From: Aristolochia californica
Taxonomy: Eukaryota; Streptophyta; Magnoliopsida; Piperales; Aristolochiaceae
DNA length: 64,000 bases
NCBI GenBank assembly: GCA_029961685.1
Contig: JARWKL010000012.1
Location: 25,219,227-25,283,226, forward strand
Reading direction: 5' to 3'
The position numbers and the translations under genes are program-made. Below the pieces are notes generated by a model. It worked only from the letters and a program-made list of their open reading frames with translations. It did no database searches and was not told the DNA's origin. This document shows, piece after piece, positions 1-11,222 of this stretch (its first letter is position 1; every line of letters starts with the position of its first letter).

Positions 1-1283
1 GACTGCTTCCCAATGCAATCCTTCTTCCTCTCTCGTCTCTTCTTCTTCTCCTCCACTTTCTTTCTCTTTAATTCCTCCATTTCTTAGTTTACTTGGCTGC
101 AATTGAAAAAAAATGGTTTAAAAAGACAAAAATATCTGAAGTTATATGAACAAATGAATGTCAAATAGTTTTACTTCATTTGGGAATTCAAAGACGGTAA
201 CTAATGCAATGGGCTTTGGTCATGGCCTCTAGAGCTTTGTCTGGGTTGATCAATCAACAAAAGAAGTAAAATAGAGTTAGGTAATGTAGGAGCTCCTTCC
301 TTCCCTTCCATGAGTTCCCTATCATGTTCACATCATTCTTTTGCCATATATGTTCTGTTATGTCTTACTGTCCGATCAACGTTTGAGTTGATAGAAATTT
401 GTGACTCTAATGTTAATCAAATGTATACAGTGGCAATTCATCAACAAAGTACCTTATGATTTTTTCGTCAAAATTGTTAGATTGAAATTCATTACTTATG
501 TCCTGATTATAATTGATACAATTCAATTCGTCTAGGTCCAGCAAAGAGAAAAGAACTGTACCTTGGGAATGATGAATCAAAACTTTCACAAGTTAAAAAT
601 AGTCAGTATAATTTAGAGACTACAAGTTCTAATAATTATTAACTCCCATTATTTCCAATCGCATAACACTCATCGCTTCACTGATGAATCACAGCCATTA
701 ACAATCAGTCAGTTACACTTCATTGCAACTAGGTTCTCATCGTTACAGGTTTGAGAACCCAACGAGAACAGAAAAAAGCATTACAGATTTGAGAACCCAA
801 CAGGTTCACATCGTTATAATTATCACAAGGTCACGGAAAAAGATTAAAGGAAGCTTGAAATAAAAAATATCCACTCTCAATAACATATACACCAACTAAA
901 GAGGTTGTAAGGATAAGCATTCACTCCCATATACGAAAAATGTTGTTCCTAAAAGAACAAAAGGAAAGCGACTCATGCGATAAATGATCAACAATAACCC
1001 TGAAAAACTCTACCAACACTAGCAAAAAACATTAGAAAAAATTGGGCATCTATAATGACGATGCAAAAAAAAAAAAAAAAAAAAACAGCACGAAATGGCA
1101 GCAATTGGATGAATCGAGCAAAAGACACACAAATTAGAGCACAAAACTCGAAGAAAATGCGACAAATAAAACCTCAGAATGAGACTTACCGATGGTTACC
1201 AAAGAGCAGCTACGGTGTCTGCTGCTGTTATTTAGTTTGTGGATGTTAGAAATCTGACATGTTAGGGCACTTGTAGCTGCCAT
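1..1283 (-). CDS. Possible 5' end of a chloroplast-targeted protein gene (partial)
   Basis: A minus-strand ATG at 1283 opens a 31-codon exon (1190-1283) starting MAATSALTCQ. It is rich in Ser, Thr and Arg with no acidic residues, as chloroplast transit peptides are, and it ends at a strong donor (GTAAGT, 1184-1189). A GC-richer stretch at about 1440-1550 lies upstream, as a promoter would. A second open stretch at the window edge (1-96) follows an acceptor (TTGCAG) and, read in phase 0, gives an acidic segment including SKLRNGG and GLHWEAV. The strong donor leaves phase 1, which would hit a stop in this second stretch. Either a middle exon exists, the weaker donor after Leu28 (GTAACC) is used, or the second exon is not real. 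I do not recognise the product. Confidence 0.35.
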
Positions 1284-3406
1284 TGGAGGAGTGACTCAAG
1301 GGTGGGAATGCAGCGGAGCCGGAGCAGTGCAGCTTATTTCATAGGATAAAGATATAGTCAGAGGCTTCAATATAGTTTTCATGAATGAAAATACCCTTTT
1401 GTACCGGTCATCTGGGATATCCCTCTTTAGGAAATTCAGCAGCAAAGCGGGTCGGAAGCTTCAGCACTCAGCATCACCCACCCGCCTATGCGTCAAAATG
1501 ACCTTTCACCCCTGTCCGCAACGCCGCCGTGGCCCCTTGAGGCTTAACCCCGTCTTCATGATTCAAAACTTGGTCCACAACTCATCAATTTACCTTAGAA
1601 ATAATTTCGTTTTATATATAATTAGTTGAAGATAGAAATATTTTTTGTCAATAAGGCGGATAACAAGATATCGATATAGTTACGCAGTCAGAGCGAGTAT
1701 TTTTATTATCTGTTCAATGTGACATGTTCAATATGCCCTGTTACTAAACAAGACTTTGAAGAGACCATATTTAAACTCTCTGCATTAATTTTGATAGAGT
1801 AAACATGACACGGCCATTAGAGAAGATTCATAGAGCTGGTAAATATTTGAAAACTATATTTTAAGTAAAATAATATTCTATAGGACCTAGACAATCTAAG
1901 AGAGCTTAATTCTTAATTTAACATCGAATTTTATTTTTATCTCTAAATGAATAAAAGTTGCTGAACATGATTCATTTAGGATTTCTACAGCATTCCATCC
2001 TCGACCGATAAGGAGTGAAACCACTATGAATACTCATAAAATGCTCGTCAGATAGTTCTTCCATTCACAGACATTTCTTCGTGTGATATATTTGTGCATT
2101 TGCACAGGATTTTGACGCCGACAGGCTGAAATCATGTCGCAGGGCAAGACAGTCGATCCAGTTGCATCGTCTTCAGATTCCCCAATCCCCTTCAAGGCGG
2201 TGTAAAGTGTCTACATATGATGACAGCAAAGCGAGAGAAACCATAATTTGAAAAGGGTAGACGAATCAATTTGAATGGAATAACAACTCACATAATCACA
2301 TTGTGCTGGTAAAACAAAGAAGAATTCACAGGACAAAAGAATGCAGAGGATGAGATACTACACACTAATTCAGTCATCTACAAAAAGACAAAGCTGCAAC
2401 CAGAATGAGTAATTTTCCCTCTATAACATCGCACAATTGCTGGATTTCCACAGGCTGCTCTAGAAAGAAAATGGACTGCAATAACCCCTTGCAGAAAGAC
2501 TATGCTAACTCAACCAATATATTAGAAATACATTTATGGAGACAACAAATGATAGTCAATCAAATAAATTCCCAGTTCCAGGTTGTATCAGCAGCAGTTT
2601 CATGAATATCTTCACAGGAACAGTTGATACCACGTAGGTGAAGGCAAAAGATAAACAAATGAATAATCTTCGAGAGACGCAAGACTGGCTGGGCATTTCT
2701 GTTTAATAGACCAATAAGTTGTGGTTGCAAAAAATCAAATTCTATATACAGGCAATGGAAGTAAAAAAACAGCCTGTTTGAATTTACTGATAAGGAGAAG
2801 ATATAATCTGTTAAGTGAACTTCCAAAATCACCAAACCAGAAATAGCCTAGATGGGTCTGTTAGGTTTTTCAGGAGGGTCCACATAAAAATTATGTGAAA
2901 TTCAGAGAAGATACTTGTAAACAACCACTTACAAACAGGGATGCAATTTCAAAAACAAGATTTAAATAATATAATAGTACTAGATATTGAAATTGAACAG
3001 AAGAAGGAAGGAAAAGATGAAGAAAATGTTTTCTTGGTTGTTGTCTTTTACTGAATGGAATTAGTTTAGGGTGCCTTTTAGACTGCTGAGGAGTACTTTT
3101 TTACTGTTCAAAGCAACATTTTGTAGCCTCTTACTATTATTATGTTTTGATTCTCTTCTTAATTATTCTTGAAAGTAAAATGAGTAGAAAACATAAGACT
3201 ATGTTCTATAAATTATCAAAGTGGTTCTCTGAATAGCAGAAATGTAGCTTTCACATGACAATCCGAGCAGGCTCTCAGCCCATAAAGAAAAGCCACTCTC
3301 ACTTACTGTAATTCAATTCTCATGCCATGCCAGTTTACCGACATGCTAAGTTCTTGAGCATCAGTTAATGGTAATGCATAAAAAGAAAGAAGAACAACAA
3401 GTTTTG
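1284..3406. other. Intergenic, mostly featureless
   Basis: AT-rich DNA with no gene I can support. The part next to 1283 may be promoter for the minus-strand gene there. A short open stretch after a plausible acceptor lies at about 2109-2252 on the plus strand and is discussed as a finding only. Confidence 0.5.
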
Positions 3407-3422
3407 GCATAAAGAAGCAACT
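3407..3422. repeat. Target-site duplication, left copy
   Basis: The 16-base sequence GCATAAAGAAGCAACT occurs here and again, identically, at 3656-3671. The two copies exactly bracket the LINE fragment between them, as expected for target-primed reverse transcription. Confidence 0.85.
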
Positions 3423-3655
3423 TTTTTTGTTTTTTTTAAAAAGATGTATTTATATTAACAAGAGAAAAAATTTACAAAGGAAGAGGGAGCAGATCCTTAC
3501 AACAAGAGAATGCAAGGAAGCTCCCTGCTTGGCAAGCACATCTGTTGCCGAATTTGCAGATCTCGGAATGTGAGACCAAATACAAGAAAATGATGATGCA
3601 ATATCTAAAACCTCCCAAAACATATCTCAATACCTCCATGGCTGAAGGGAATCAT
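3423..3655 (-). mobile_element. 5'-truncated LINE (L1-type) 3' end with RNase H fragment
   Basis: The left end is a T-run (an A-tail when read on the minus strand). The minus strand encodes the C-terminal part of a plant-LINE RNase H domain, seen as SHIPRSANSATDVLAKQGAS; the Ala/Asn...DxLAKxGA pattern is typical of these domains. The fragment is about 233 bp and flanked by a perfect 16-bp target-site duplication, so it is a severely 5'-truncated, dead insertion. The intact duplication suggests a fairly recent event. It lies about 450 bp past the C1D stop codon, in the same orientation as that gene. Confidence 0.85.
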
Positions 3656-3671
3656 GCATAAAGAAGCAACT
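3656..3671. repeat. Target-site duplication, right copy
   Basis: Identical to 3407-3422; marks the 5' junction of the truncated LINE insertion. Confidence 0.85.
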
Positions 3672-4101
3672 ATTGATACCAGGAAGAAGGATAGAAGTAG
3701 TGAAATGAATCACCAATCACCCATAATTTCGATGTTCTAGATAACAATGCTATTCTCACATGAAGTGTCTAGGTATGTTAAGATATCAGGCTACAAGGTA
3801 TGAGTGGATTTTAGTAGAAAGAAATTGTATCTGAATTTTTTTAGTTCATATACAGACAGAAAGCATCCAGAACTTAAAGAGTATGACATTAACAATTTCA
3901 TTGCTAAAATTCTATAAGATATAAAGCAATGAAATATCACCTAATAAATAGCAAACGCTGTGAAGAGATTTATTTCAAGAGCCCACTAACTTCTACCATA
4001 TATTGAATCCAAAAACATGAAAAAGTCAGTAGGTTCACAAAATTGAAAGCAAATCAATCAACTCACTCATTTCTTGCACCTAACCATAATAGCTGGGAGA
4101 G
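3672..4101. other. 3' flank of the C1D gene
   Basis: No coding signal. It probably includes the C1D 3' UTR on the minus strand. Confidence 0.5.
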
Positions 4102-5441
4102 CTAAGCCATAGAATCATCTTCATCATCTGAGATATCATCCCTCAAGGGCCCCTTCATATCGAGTTCTTTATCACCAAGAAGCTCTTGGCTTGCTTTCTC
4201 AAGAAACACCTGAGCAGCTACCCGCACGGACTGATTATCAGAAGATTGCCACTTTCTCTTCTTTTGACTTCTAATTTCATGGAAACTACTCTTACCTCCC
4301 TCTGTTCTACTTATAGCTTGCATACTTTGTCTTTGCTCTGAAAAGTTAAATTTATGACTATAGATTAACTCTAGAAAAAATTTAAAATAGAAAAAAAAAA
4401 TGAGTTCGATAAGGGAGAAATTTAGACACAAACCTGGTGTCAGATCAGGCAAAGAATGCTCAATGAAACGTGTGGCGGCATGGCAATTGAGAGTAGTAGA
4501 AGGTCGCAAAGGTGCTGAAAGAATAAATAACACCCAAGCATTGTGTAAACTGGCACTGATAAATGGATAACTATATGATTGACAAGTGCAGCATCAGTCC
4601 TCTTATGGAATGATTTTGCGATAACCTCACAAGATCAATTTGGTGATACAAACCACCTAAGTTGCAGCAAGCTTAATGCATAACTAAACTGTTGCATACT
4701 TTCTCAAACAGATGGTTATGTAGAACAATCTGACAAACAGGGACCGGGAATGAGTATCCTGAACAAACTACCAATTTATGTTACAAGCAGAGTCTTATCT
4801 TGCTCCACACGAACGTTCCTCCAAGATGGAAAAGAACTAAGATACCATCTAAAGCCACTTTAACATGAAATATGAACAAGCGATTTTGGATTTCTAATGC
4901 GAATCACCTTTATTCCAGTCATTAAAACGCTCAAGTTTCTCCTGATACAAGCTCAGTCTCTCCTATTTAACAACAAAGACCAAAGAATAAATACGTAAGG
5001 TCAGTGTATTCTCAAACGCCCAAGAAATTTCAATTGTAAAACTATAAATTTTCAGAACCAACTTACCATCTCCGTTTTTACAGCATGGTTATCTGGGTGA
5101 ACTCCACCACACCTTAATCTCACTGCAAGAAGAATTTCGAAGTTCATTTATAGAATCATTTATAGAAACCTAAATGTACACTGATTCAAGCAAAGAAATC
5201 TCTCGCATATAAAATCAACTTAGCATGGCTTACGGGTGAAGAGAGTGGAGATCGTCTTCGCCAGCGTGAGAAGTGCATGAGCCCGCTGTAGCGGCATCAT
5301 CTCTGCACAAGCATCTGGTTCAGCTACTGCTAGGAAGTCAAATAAGTGGGATTTTAGTTCTTCCAAGTTGGAGAGAGTTTTCGCAGTAGATTCCAATACT
5401 ATTTCCGGGATTATCTGGTTTCCACCGTCATTCCTCCCCAT
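4102..5441 (-). CDS. C1D: C1D / Rrp47-like nuclear exosome cofactor
   Basis: Five exons (5234-5441, 5067-5122, 4908-4962, 4434-4514, 4102-4337) join in frame to 211 residues, the usual size for plant C1D. The N-terminal part (about residues 1-110) is the Sas10/Utp3/C1D domain: a helical region with LEELKSHLFDFLAV, then RAHALLTLAKTISTLF, then LRLRCGGVHPDNHAVKTE and ERLSLYQEKLERF. The C-terminal part is basic (SQKKRKW) and ends in an acidic tail, DDISDDEDDSMA. Proteins of this family bind RNA and the Rrp6 exonuclease and help the nuclear exosome in rRNA and snoRNA 3' processing; they are also linked to DNA repair. The start at 5441 is the first Met of the open stretch and gives the expected N terminus. 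All introns are GT..AG and the phases match. Confidence 0.93.
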
Positions 5442-6269
5442 TACTGCTCAGAGAATAGAGAGAGGAGAAGACAACCTTTGACTATTGAATGGAAGCACGA
5501 GAAGAATCAAAGTACTGAGTTCGGTGGGAGTATTCAGGAATCAAAATTCCAAACCATAACAACCCTTCTTCCTCAGTTTTATAGCTTTTAGGTTTTTTGC
5601 TCGCTACATGGTCTCACTGAGAAGACTCTGGATGTTCGGTAACTCGCGGGTCATATAAAAGACTATTCCTTGCCCATTTGGCTCTCCTGTCGGACTAAAT
5701 AAATCAGGCCATATGTCCAAGTCGACACGGTGGGACCATTCGACACAAATGGAGGCAAGAAACGGTTCTCACTCACGCCTCTGAACGGATTAGCTTACCA
5801 GGAATTCAAAACAAGCTAACGCCCGGTAAACTCTGCTTCGGATAAATTTGACGCTCTTCATCATGTTCTTCTCGTTTACTTGTTAGAAAGCTGGTAAGAT
5901 CTTTCACCGTCGCGGGGAAAATGCTGTACACTCCCATCCTCCCTTTCATCTTCTTGCACTATTTGGTTTTTTTTAGTGTGTTTGAATTCGTTATGAGTAT
6001 AATGGAGCTCTGCTCCTCGAGATTCTGCGGCAATGAGCGAAATGATTACAAGGTCGCATGTTTTGGATATACTGCGTTTGGGAAACGAAAACGAATCAAA
6101 CATTTGAAGATTTGGATCACAGAAAAAAACGAGCACATGGGTCTGTGGGAGAGCATTTTTGTGAGGCTTATTTGGTGGAGAAACCCTATGAAGGGTTGAA
6201 TTCAAAAGACGTGCTTGTAGTACTGACATCTTTCTAATGAGGCTTTATGATTCTTCATATCTTCTGCCC
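5442..6269. other. Intergenic region between C1D and the PPR pseudogene
   Basis: Contains the presumed C1D promoter on the minus strand. Overlapping small open frames at about 5876-6229 on both strands resemble no family I know. The lost 5' end of the PPR copy may have lain here. Confidence 0.5.
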
Positions 6270-8991
6270 AGCTAAATGCTGTTGTCCTTTCAACCGAGTC
6301 CAGCAATTACGCGCTTAAGCTTATGAGGCGACAGGAGAAAGCGGAAGAGATGGTTACTGCGTGATATGATGTAAAAACAAATTATAAGAGAAATTTGGAC
6401 CTTCTTATTTAATAATTTTCAAGATATCATTAACGTGCATGGAGGGAGGCATAGAGGAGGCTCCATCTGCTCTTGGAAAAATCAAGAAGGCAGGTTTTGT
6501 CTTGAATGCTTATTCATACAAAAGGCTTGATACGTTTACTTCTTCAGGCTAGGTGTTGGAAAGGAGCTATGGATGTTTGTACGCGAATGGTATCTGAAGG
6601 GCTTAAACCAAGTCTGAAGACCTTCTCTGTCCTCATGTTTGCATTGGGGAAAAAGTGGCATGCTGATGCTGTTCTGGGTCTCTTGAAGGAGATAAAAGAA
6701 CTGGGATCGAAACCAAATGTCACATTTACAATATGTATTAGGATCCTGGTCAAAGTGGTAGAATCAAGGATGCATTTAAAATTCTAGAATCCAGATAGAG
6801 TTACATATTTGACATTATTGGACAAGTTTGGAGATAAGGGGAGATTAGATACTGTGAGAGAATTTTGGAGGGAAATGGAAACCGATGGTTCTGTTACCGT
6901 CGTTGTTGCTTTTACTATTCTTCTGGATGCTTTCTGCAAAGGAGGACAATTTGATGAAGCATTTAGTATATTTGATACCATAAAAAATAAAGGAATTCTG
7001 CCAACTCGGCAGACTTATAATACTTTGTCACTGGCCTTCTAACAGTAAACAGACTGGGTGAAGTTCAACATCTCTTCAATCAAATGGAAGCTTGCGGCTC
7101 TCATCCTATGACCTATACTTGTAACCTGTTTATGGACTACTACAGGAAGTCAGGATAGCCTCGAAAAGCCCTTAAGACTTTTGAAGAGATGAAGAATAGG
7201 GGAATTTTACCTAATGTAGTTGCTTTTAATGTTTGTTTATAGTCTGGCAGAGTTAGGCCAGCCCAGTTGGGCAAAAGCTGTTTTCATATTGGTTTTCACC
7301 AAATACAATCATGATTAAATGCTACAGAAAGGATGGGAAAATAGATGAAGATGTAAAACTGTTCCATGAAATGCCGGCAAAAGGGTGTGATCCAGGTGAC
7401 AGAACAATCACTATTTTGATCCACACCTTGTATAAGGCTAACAGAGAGAATGATGCATGGGCCATTTTCCACCGGAGGAAGGAGATGAATGTGCCACCCA
7501 CAATTTTGACATATAACAAGTTGTTTGGGCTTTGCAAAGAATGTGAAGAGGAAAGGTCAATGAAACTGTTTCAAGGAATCAATGTAAATGGCTGTCCCCC
7601 TGATACCGTAACGTTTAACACACTCTTGATTGCCTCTGCTAGAATGGGAAGGTTGAGGCGGCCTTTAAAATGCTCTACAAAATGACTGAACAAGGTTGTG
7701 TACCTGATGTTTTCACTTACCACACGATGATTCATGGGTTGAAGGAAGAGCATAGAGTTGAAAAGACATTCTGGCTCTACCATCAGATGAGAAATGTAGT
7801 ATTTTGTGACTTCAGAACTTTAAGGAGCCTTCTTCCAGGAATGGTGAAGAAATTCAAGGATGCTTTGAAAATTGTCCCTAACTTTACTCACAGGTTTCCA
7901 AATCAATGGCTCTTCATGGGAAGTCCTCATGGAGGGGATCTTGGTTGAAGCTGGAATAGAACAAGCAAAAACGTTCAGTGAGGAGATGGTATTTTGTAGT
8001 GTTTGTCATGGCAATGCTATATTGTACACTTTAATCAAGTCTTTGTGCAAGATCAAGAGCGGTATTGATGGCCAAAGGCTATGAAAGACATGTAATTGCT
8101 CTTTGATGGTCTCCTTGAATCCAATCACACAGGTTTGGCATGGGGTCTATATGAAGAGATGAAGAGGACTGTTTTGTGCTCCTGATGTTTTGACATTCGA
8201 TTCATTACATGGTGATTTTACCAAATCCAACCAGATTGAAGATGCTAGCACTTCATGAAGAGATGCAATTTAAGGGGTGTGAGGGAAACAACATAACATA
8301 TAATTTCATCATTTCAGGCCTTGTCAAAGCAGACAGATTAGAGCAGGCTTTGGACTTCTACTATGATTTGATTAGTGGGGATTTTTTGCCTTAACCTGAC
8401 ACATACGGCCTAGCTGGGTTAGACAGACTCTTGAAATTAGGCAGACTGGATGAAGCAAAACAGTTATTTGAATAGATGCTGGGTTATGGATGCAGGCCTA
8501 GCTGCACTATTTATAATATTCTTATCAATGGGTTTGGGAAGGTAGATGAAATTGAAATATCACTTCAATTATTTCAGCGAATGGTTAGAGAAGGAGTTAA
8601 ACCCGATGTCAAATCGTATGCACAGCCTTGGCATAGCAGGCAGGGTACCTGACGCTCTCCACTTGAGAAAATGAAGCTACAAGGCCTTGAACCTGATTTA
8701 TTTGCCTACAATATTATGATTAATGGGTTTGAAAATTCACGAAGTAGAGGAAGCATTATCACTTCTCACAGAAGTGGAATGTAAAGGCATTTGTCCTGAT
8801 CTTTACATACAACTGTTTAATACTCAATCTTGGGAAGATTGGGATGGCGGATGAAGCAGGGAAATTGTATGATGAATAATGCCCGGTTATACTGATCAGG
8901 CTTATGGAGTCTACAAGAAGATGGTGGCTGGTGGTTGCAGCCCAATCACAGGAACGTTTGCACAGCTTCCTAATCGATCATGGGATCTTTA
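6270..8991 (+). pseudogene. PGR3: Decayed copy of PGR3, a chloroplast PPR protein gene (At4g31850 type)
   Basis: Conceptual pieces in shifting plus-strand frames follow the order of the long P-type PPR protein PGR3, which in chloroplasts stabilises and activates petL and ndh transcripts. Recognisable blocks are a start near LNAVVLSTESSNYALKLM (about 6270), [10 protein letters not shown] (6500), a repeat ending [17 protein letters not shown] (6640), GCPPDTVTFNTLL (7600), QGCVPDVFTYHTMIHGLKEE (7690-7750), DFYYDLISGDFLP (8394), [12 protein letters not shown] (8510-8550) and the C-terminal GTFAQLPNR (about 8975). The copy is broken by many in-frame stops (for example at 6785, 7040, 7157 and 8395) and by frameshifts, and the first part with the transit peptide is not recognisable. 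The order is kept over nearly the full length and there is no intron. It is either a dead duplicate or a dead locus whose working copy is elsewhere. Confidence 0.9.
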
Positions 8992-11222
8992 AGTTGCTTC
9001 GGTATACGTACGTACATACATAAATCTAGTACACTTGTATTACTCATTGCAATTATATATTGTACAGTATTTTGCTCTCTGATGCATCTTATTAACCCAT
9101 ATTAACTGGTTTATTTATCAGAATCATCTAGCTTATCACATGCAAAGAGTTTAATGTTGAGGACTGTCAATAGCCAGAGACAATTTCCACTACATGCTAT
9201 TCTCTAAAGATACCTATTTAGCACAAGTGCTGCTTGGACCCTTGGCTGCAGCACATCCCTTGTTAATCGTTTTCTGGGCTGATTAGTATCTGAGCTTACA
9301 AGCAGAGGGATCTTTAGGTTAGTATCTCTGCACGAGAAGCCACTCAAGAGGATGAAGATCAAGATAAGGCTGTAGAACTAAGCATTTGAAGCTACTTAAG
9401 CTTGTTTAAGGCCTGAGCCTTCAGGCTCGTGATTCGTGAACACCCATGAACAGCGCTCCTTCTGTGACTCTGACCTGGCTTCCGAGCGTAAGAAAGTCAT
9501 AAATCGATTCACTAGTCTTCCGCCCGTCTCTTGTTTCTTCCCACGTTCAATGACGATGGCTCCGAATTAACGAAGAGAGAGAAGGGGCGGTTGGGTTGAC
9601 TCTGCTCATCTTCTGGTCTGGGCTCGCCCGTGTCCACATCCATGTCTCCATCAAGCTGAGAAAAGATAAAACAAAAGGGAAGACAACCGTATCAAGGCAT
9701 TGAAGAAGGAGCCAAACCCACCCATCTGTAAATTAAATAAAAAAGCCAATCACCGACAGATTTCTCAGAACGACTGCCAATGAAAACAGCTTTCCAGCTC
9801 CTTTTCCTCCTCCCTACGGACGGCTTTGAAGCAATCAACCGTCTCGATTCACAAGCGGCTGAATCTGGACTCTGGAGTCTTCCTCAGGCCTGCAACAGCG
9901 TAGGGGTTGGCTTTCAGACTTTCAACTTTTCATCTTTGATGGGTATGGTGACTGGTTTCTGTTTTCTTTCCCCCCTCGCACGTTACAGAAGCTGTTGCTG
10001 TACCATCTCTTCTGTACAGGGTATTTTACCAAAATATCCCCCTCCTGCTACCAGTTTCTTTTGCACTTCTAGATTAACGACCTCTGAGGACTGTTCCTGG
10101 TTAAGATTGGGATTCCATTCTTGACGAAACCTGATATGGACGTGAAAAAGGATAAGAGGATGGAGATGGATCGTTTAGATTTGAAAAGAAGAAGACATCC
10201 TTCTTCCTTGGAAAGAATTCCACAAATTTTCTTTTACTTCTGAGAGATTGGAAGGGAGGATTTTGTAAAACACAGAAGGGAAAAGAAAAATAGGAAGCTT
10301 GAGATTGGTCAGAGAAACAGCTTCGCAGGCAGTTTGTTGATTGCTTCCATGTTAGACTTTGTTACAGATAAATCTGGCTGAACAGAGTTGGGAGAAACGT
10401 GACAGCAATTAGAAAAGGAAAGGGTAAGGGGTATTTTGGTGAACTGGAAATATTTTAATGGGGAAGAAAGGGAATCCTAAGTCACCACGCCCGCCCGAGG
10501 GTGGAAGAAGAAAGTACAAGGCAACAACTGCAGAGACATCAGAAAACAGCGGCCATTTATCTCTCTGCTTTTTCGGCACCTCTCACTCGTCTTTCAACCA
10601 AACCCATGCGAGCACAATCAGAGGAAAGGTGAGAGAAGAAACCAAAAAACGACCACAGGCCATGAGACCAGCCATCACCCCCCTCTTCACTCTCTCTCTA
10701 AGAATCCCATCCCAACCAAAATATACCTTCCCTTGACTCTCTCTCTCTCTTCCTAATGGCCCAGCTGGACCAAATTTATGTGAGAAGATAAACAAAAAAG
10801 AAAGAGGGAAAGAGGGACGCAACGAAGGGAAAGAAAGATGTATGTCTTCAAATGTCTTCCAACCAAAACGAAAGGCCCCCAGGTAAAACAGACTTCCCAG
10901 GAATGCCCTTCTGCAACGCCCAAAAAATCTCTCCCCTCAATCAAACCAGACCTGGTTTTTATTCCCGATTTGAGTGGGCTTGCTGTGGTTGTCTTGGTCA
11001 TAATTTCAGAGGGAAAACAGGAGACGGTAGACTCCTCTTCTTTCTTTTCTTCCTTCCTTTCTCCTTTTACTCTTCCTCCGTCTTTATATCTATCCGCCGG
11101 CCTGCATATTTCTATATTCTTCTGGTGGCTTCTGGGTTCGAGTGAGTTATAACGTTTCTGGATCTGGTCTATCTTTGTTGCTCTTTTGTCAAACCGTGGG
11201 TGGTTTTTGGTTTGGAGATGAG
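8992..11222. other. Intergenic and promoter region before the coiled-coil gene
   Basis: No gene I can support. The last 500 bases are pyrimidine-rich and include a short CT repeat at about 10736-10750; they are probably promoter and 5' UTR of the gene starting at 11223. A short minus-strand open stretch after an acceptor at about 9521-9668 is treated as a finding. Confidence 0.5.

Noticed and set aside
1055..1249. 64-codon open frame on the plus strand
   Set aside because: Starts in a poly-A run (Lys repeats) and overlaps, on the opposite strand, the better-supported transit-peptide exon.
5876..6229. Overlapping open frames of 92 and 117 codons on opposite strands
   Set aside because: Neither resembles a family; both lie in the gap before the PPR pseudogene and look like chance.
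9780..10124. 114-codon plus-strand open frame
   Set aside because: Low-complexity composition, no domain, no splice-supported context; probably chance.
10458..11152. Several overlapping open frames before the coiled-coil gene
   Set aside because: Pyrimidine-rich leader and promoter sequence stays open by composition; no family resemblance.
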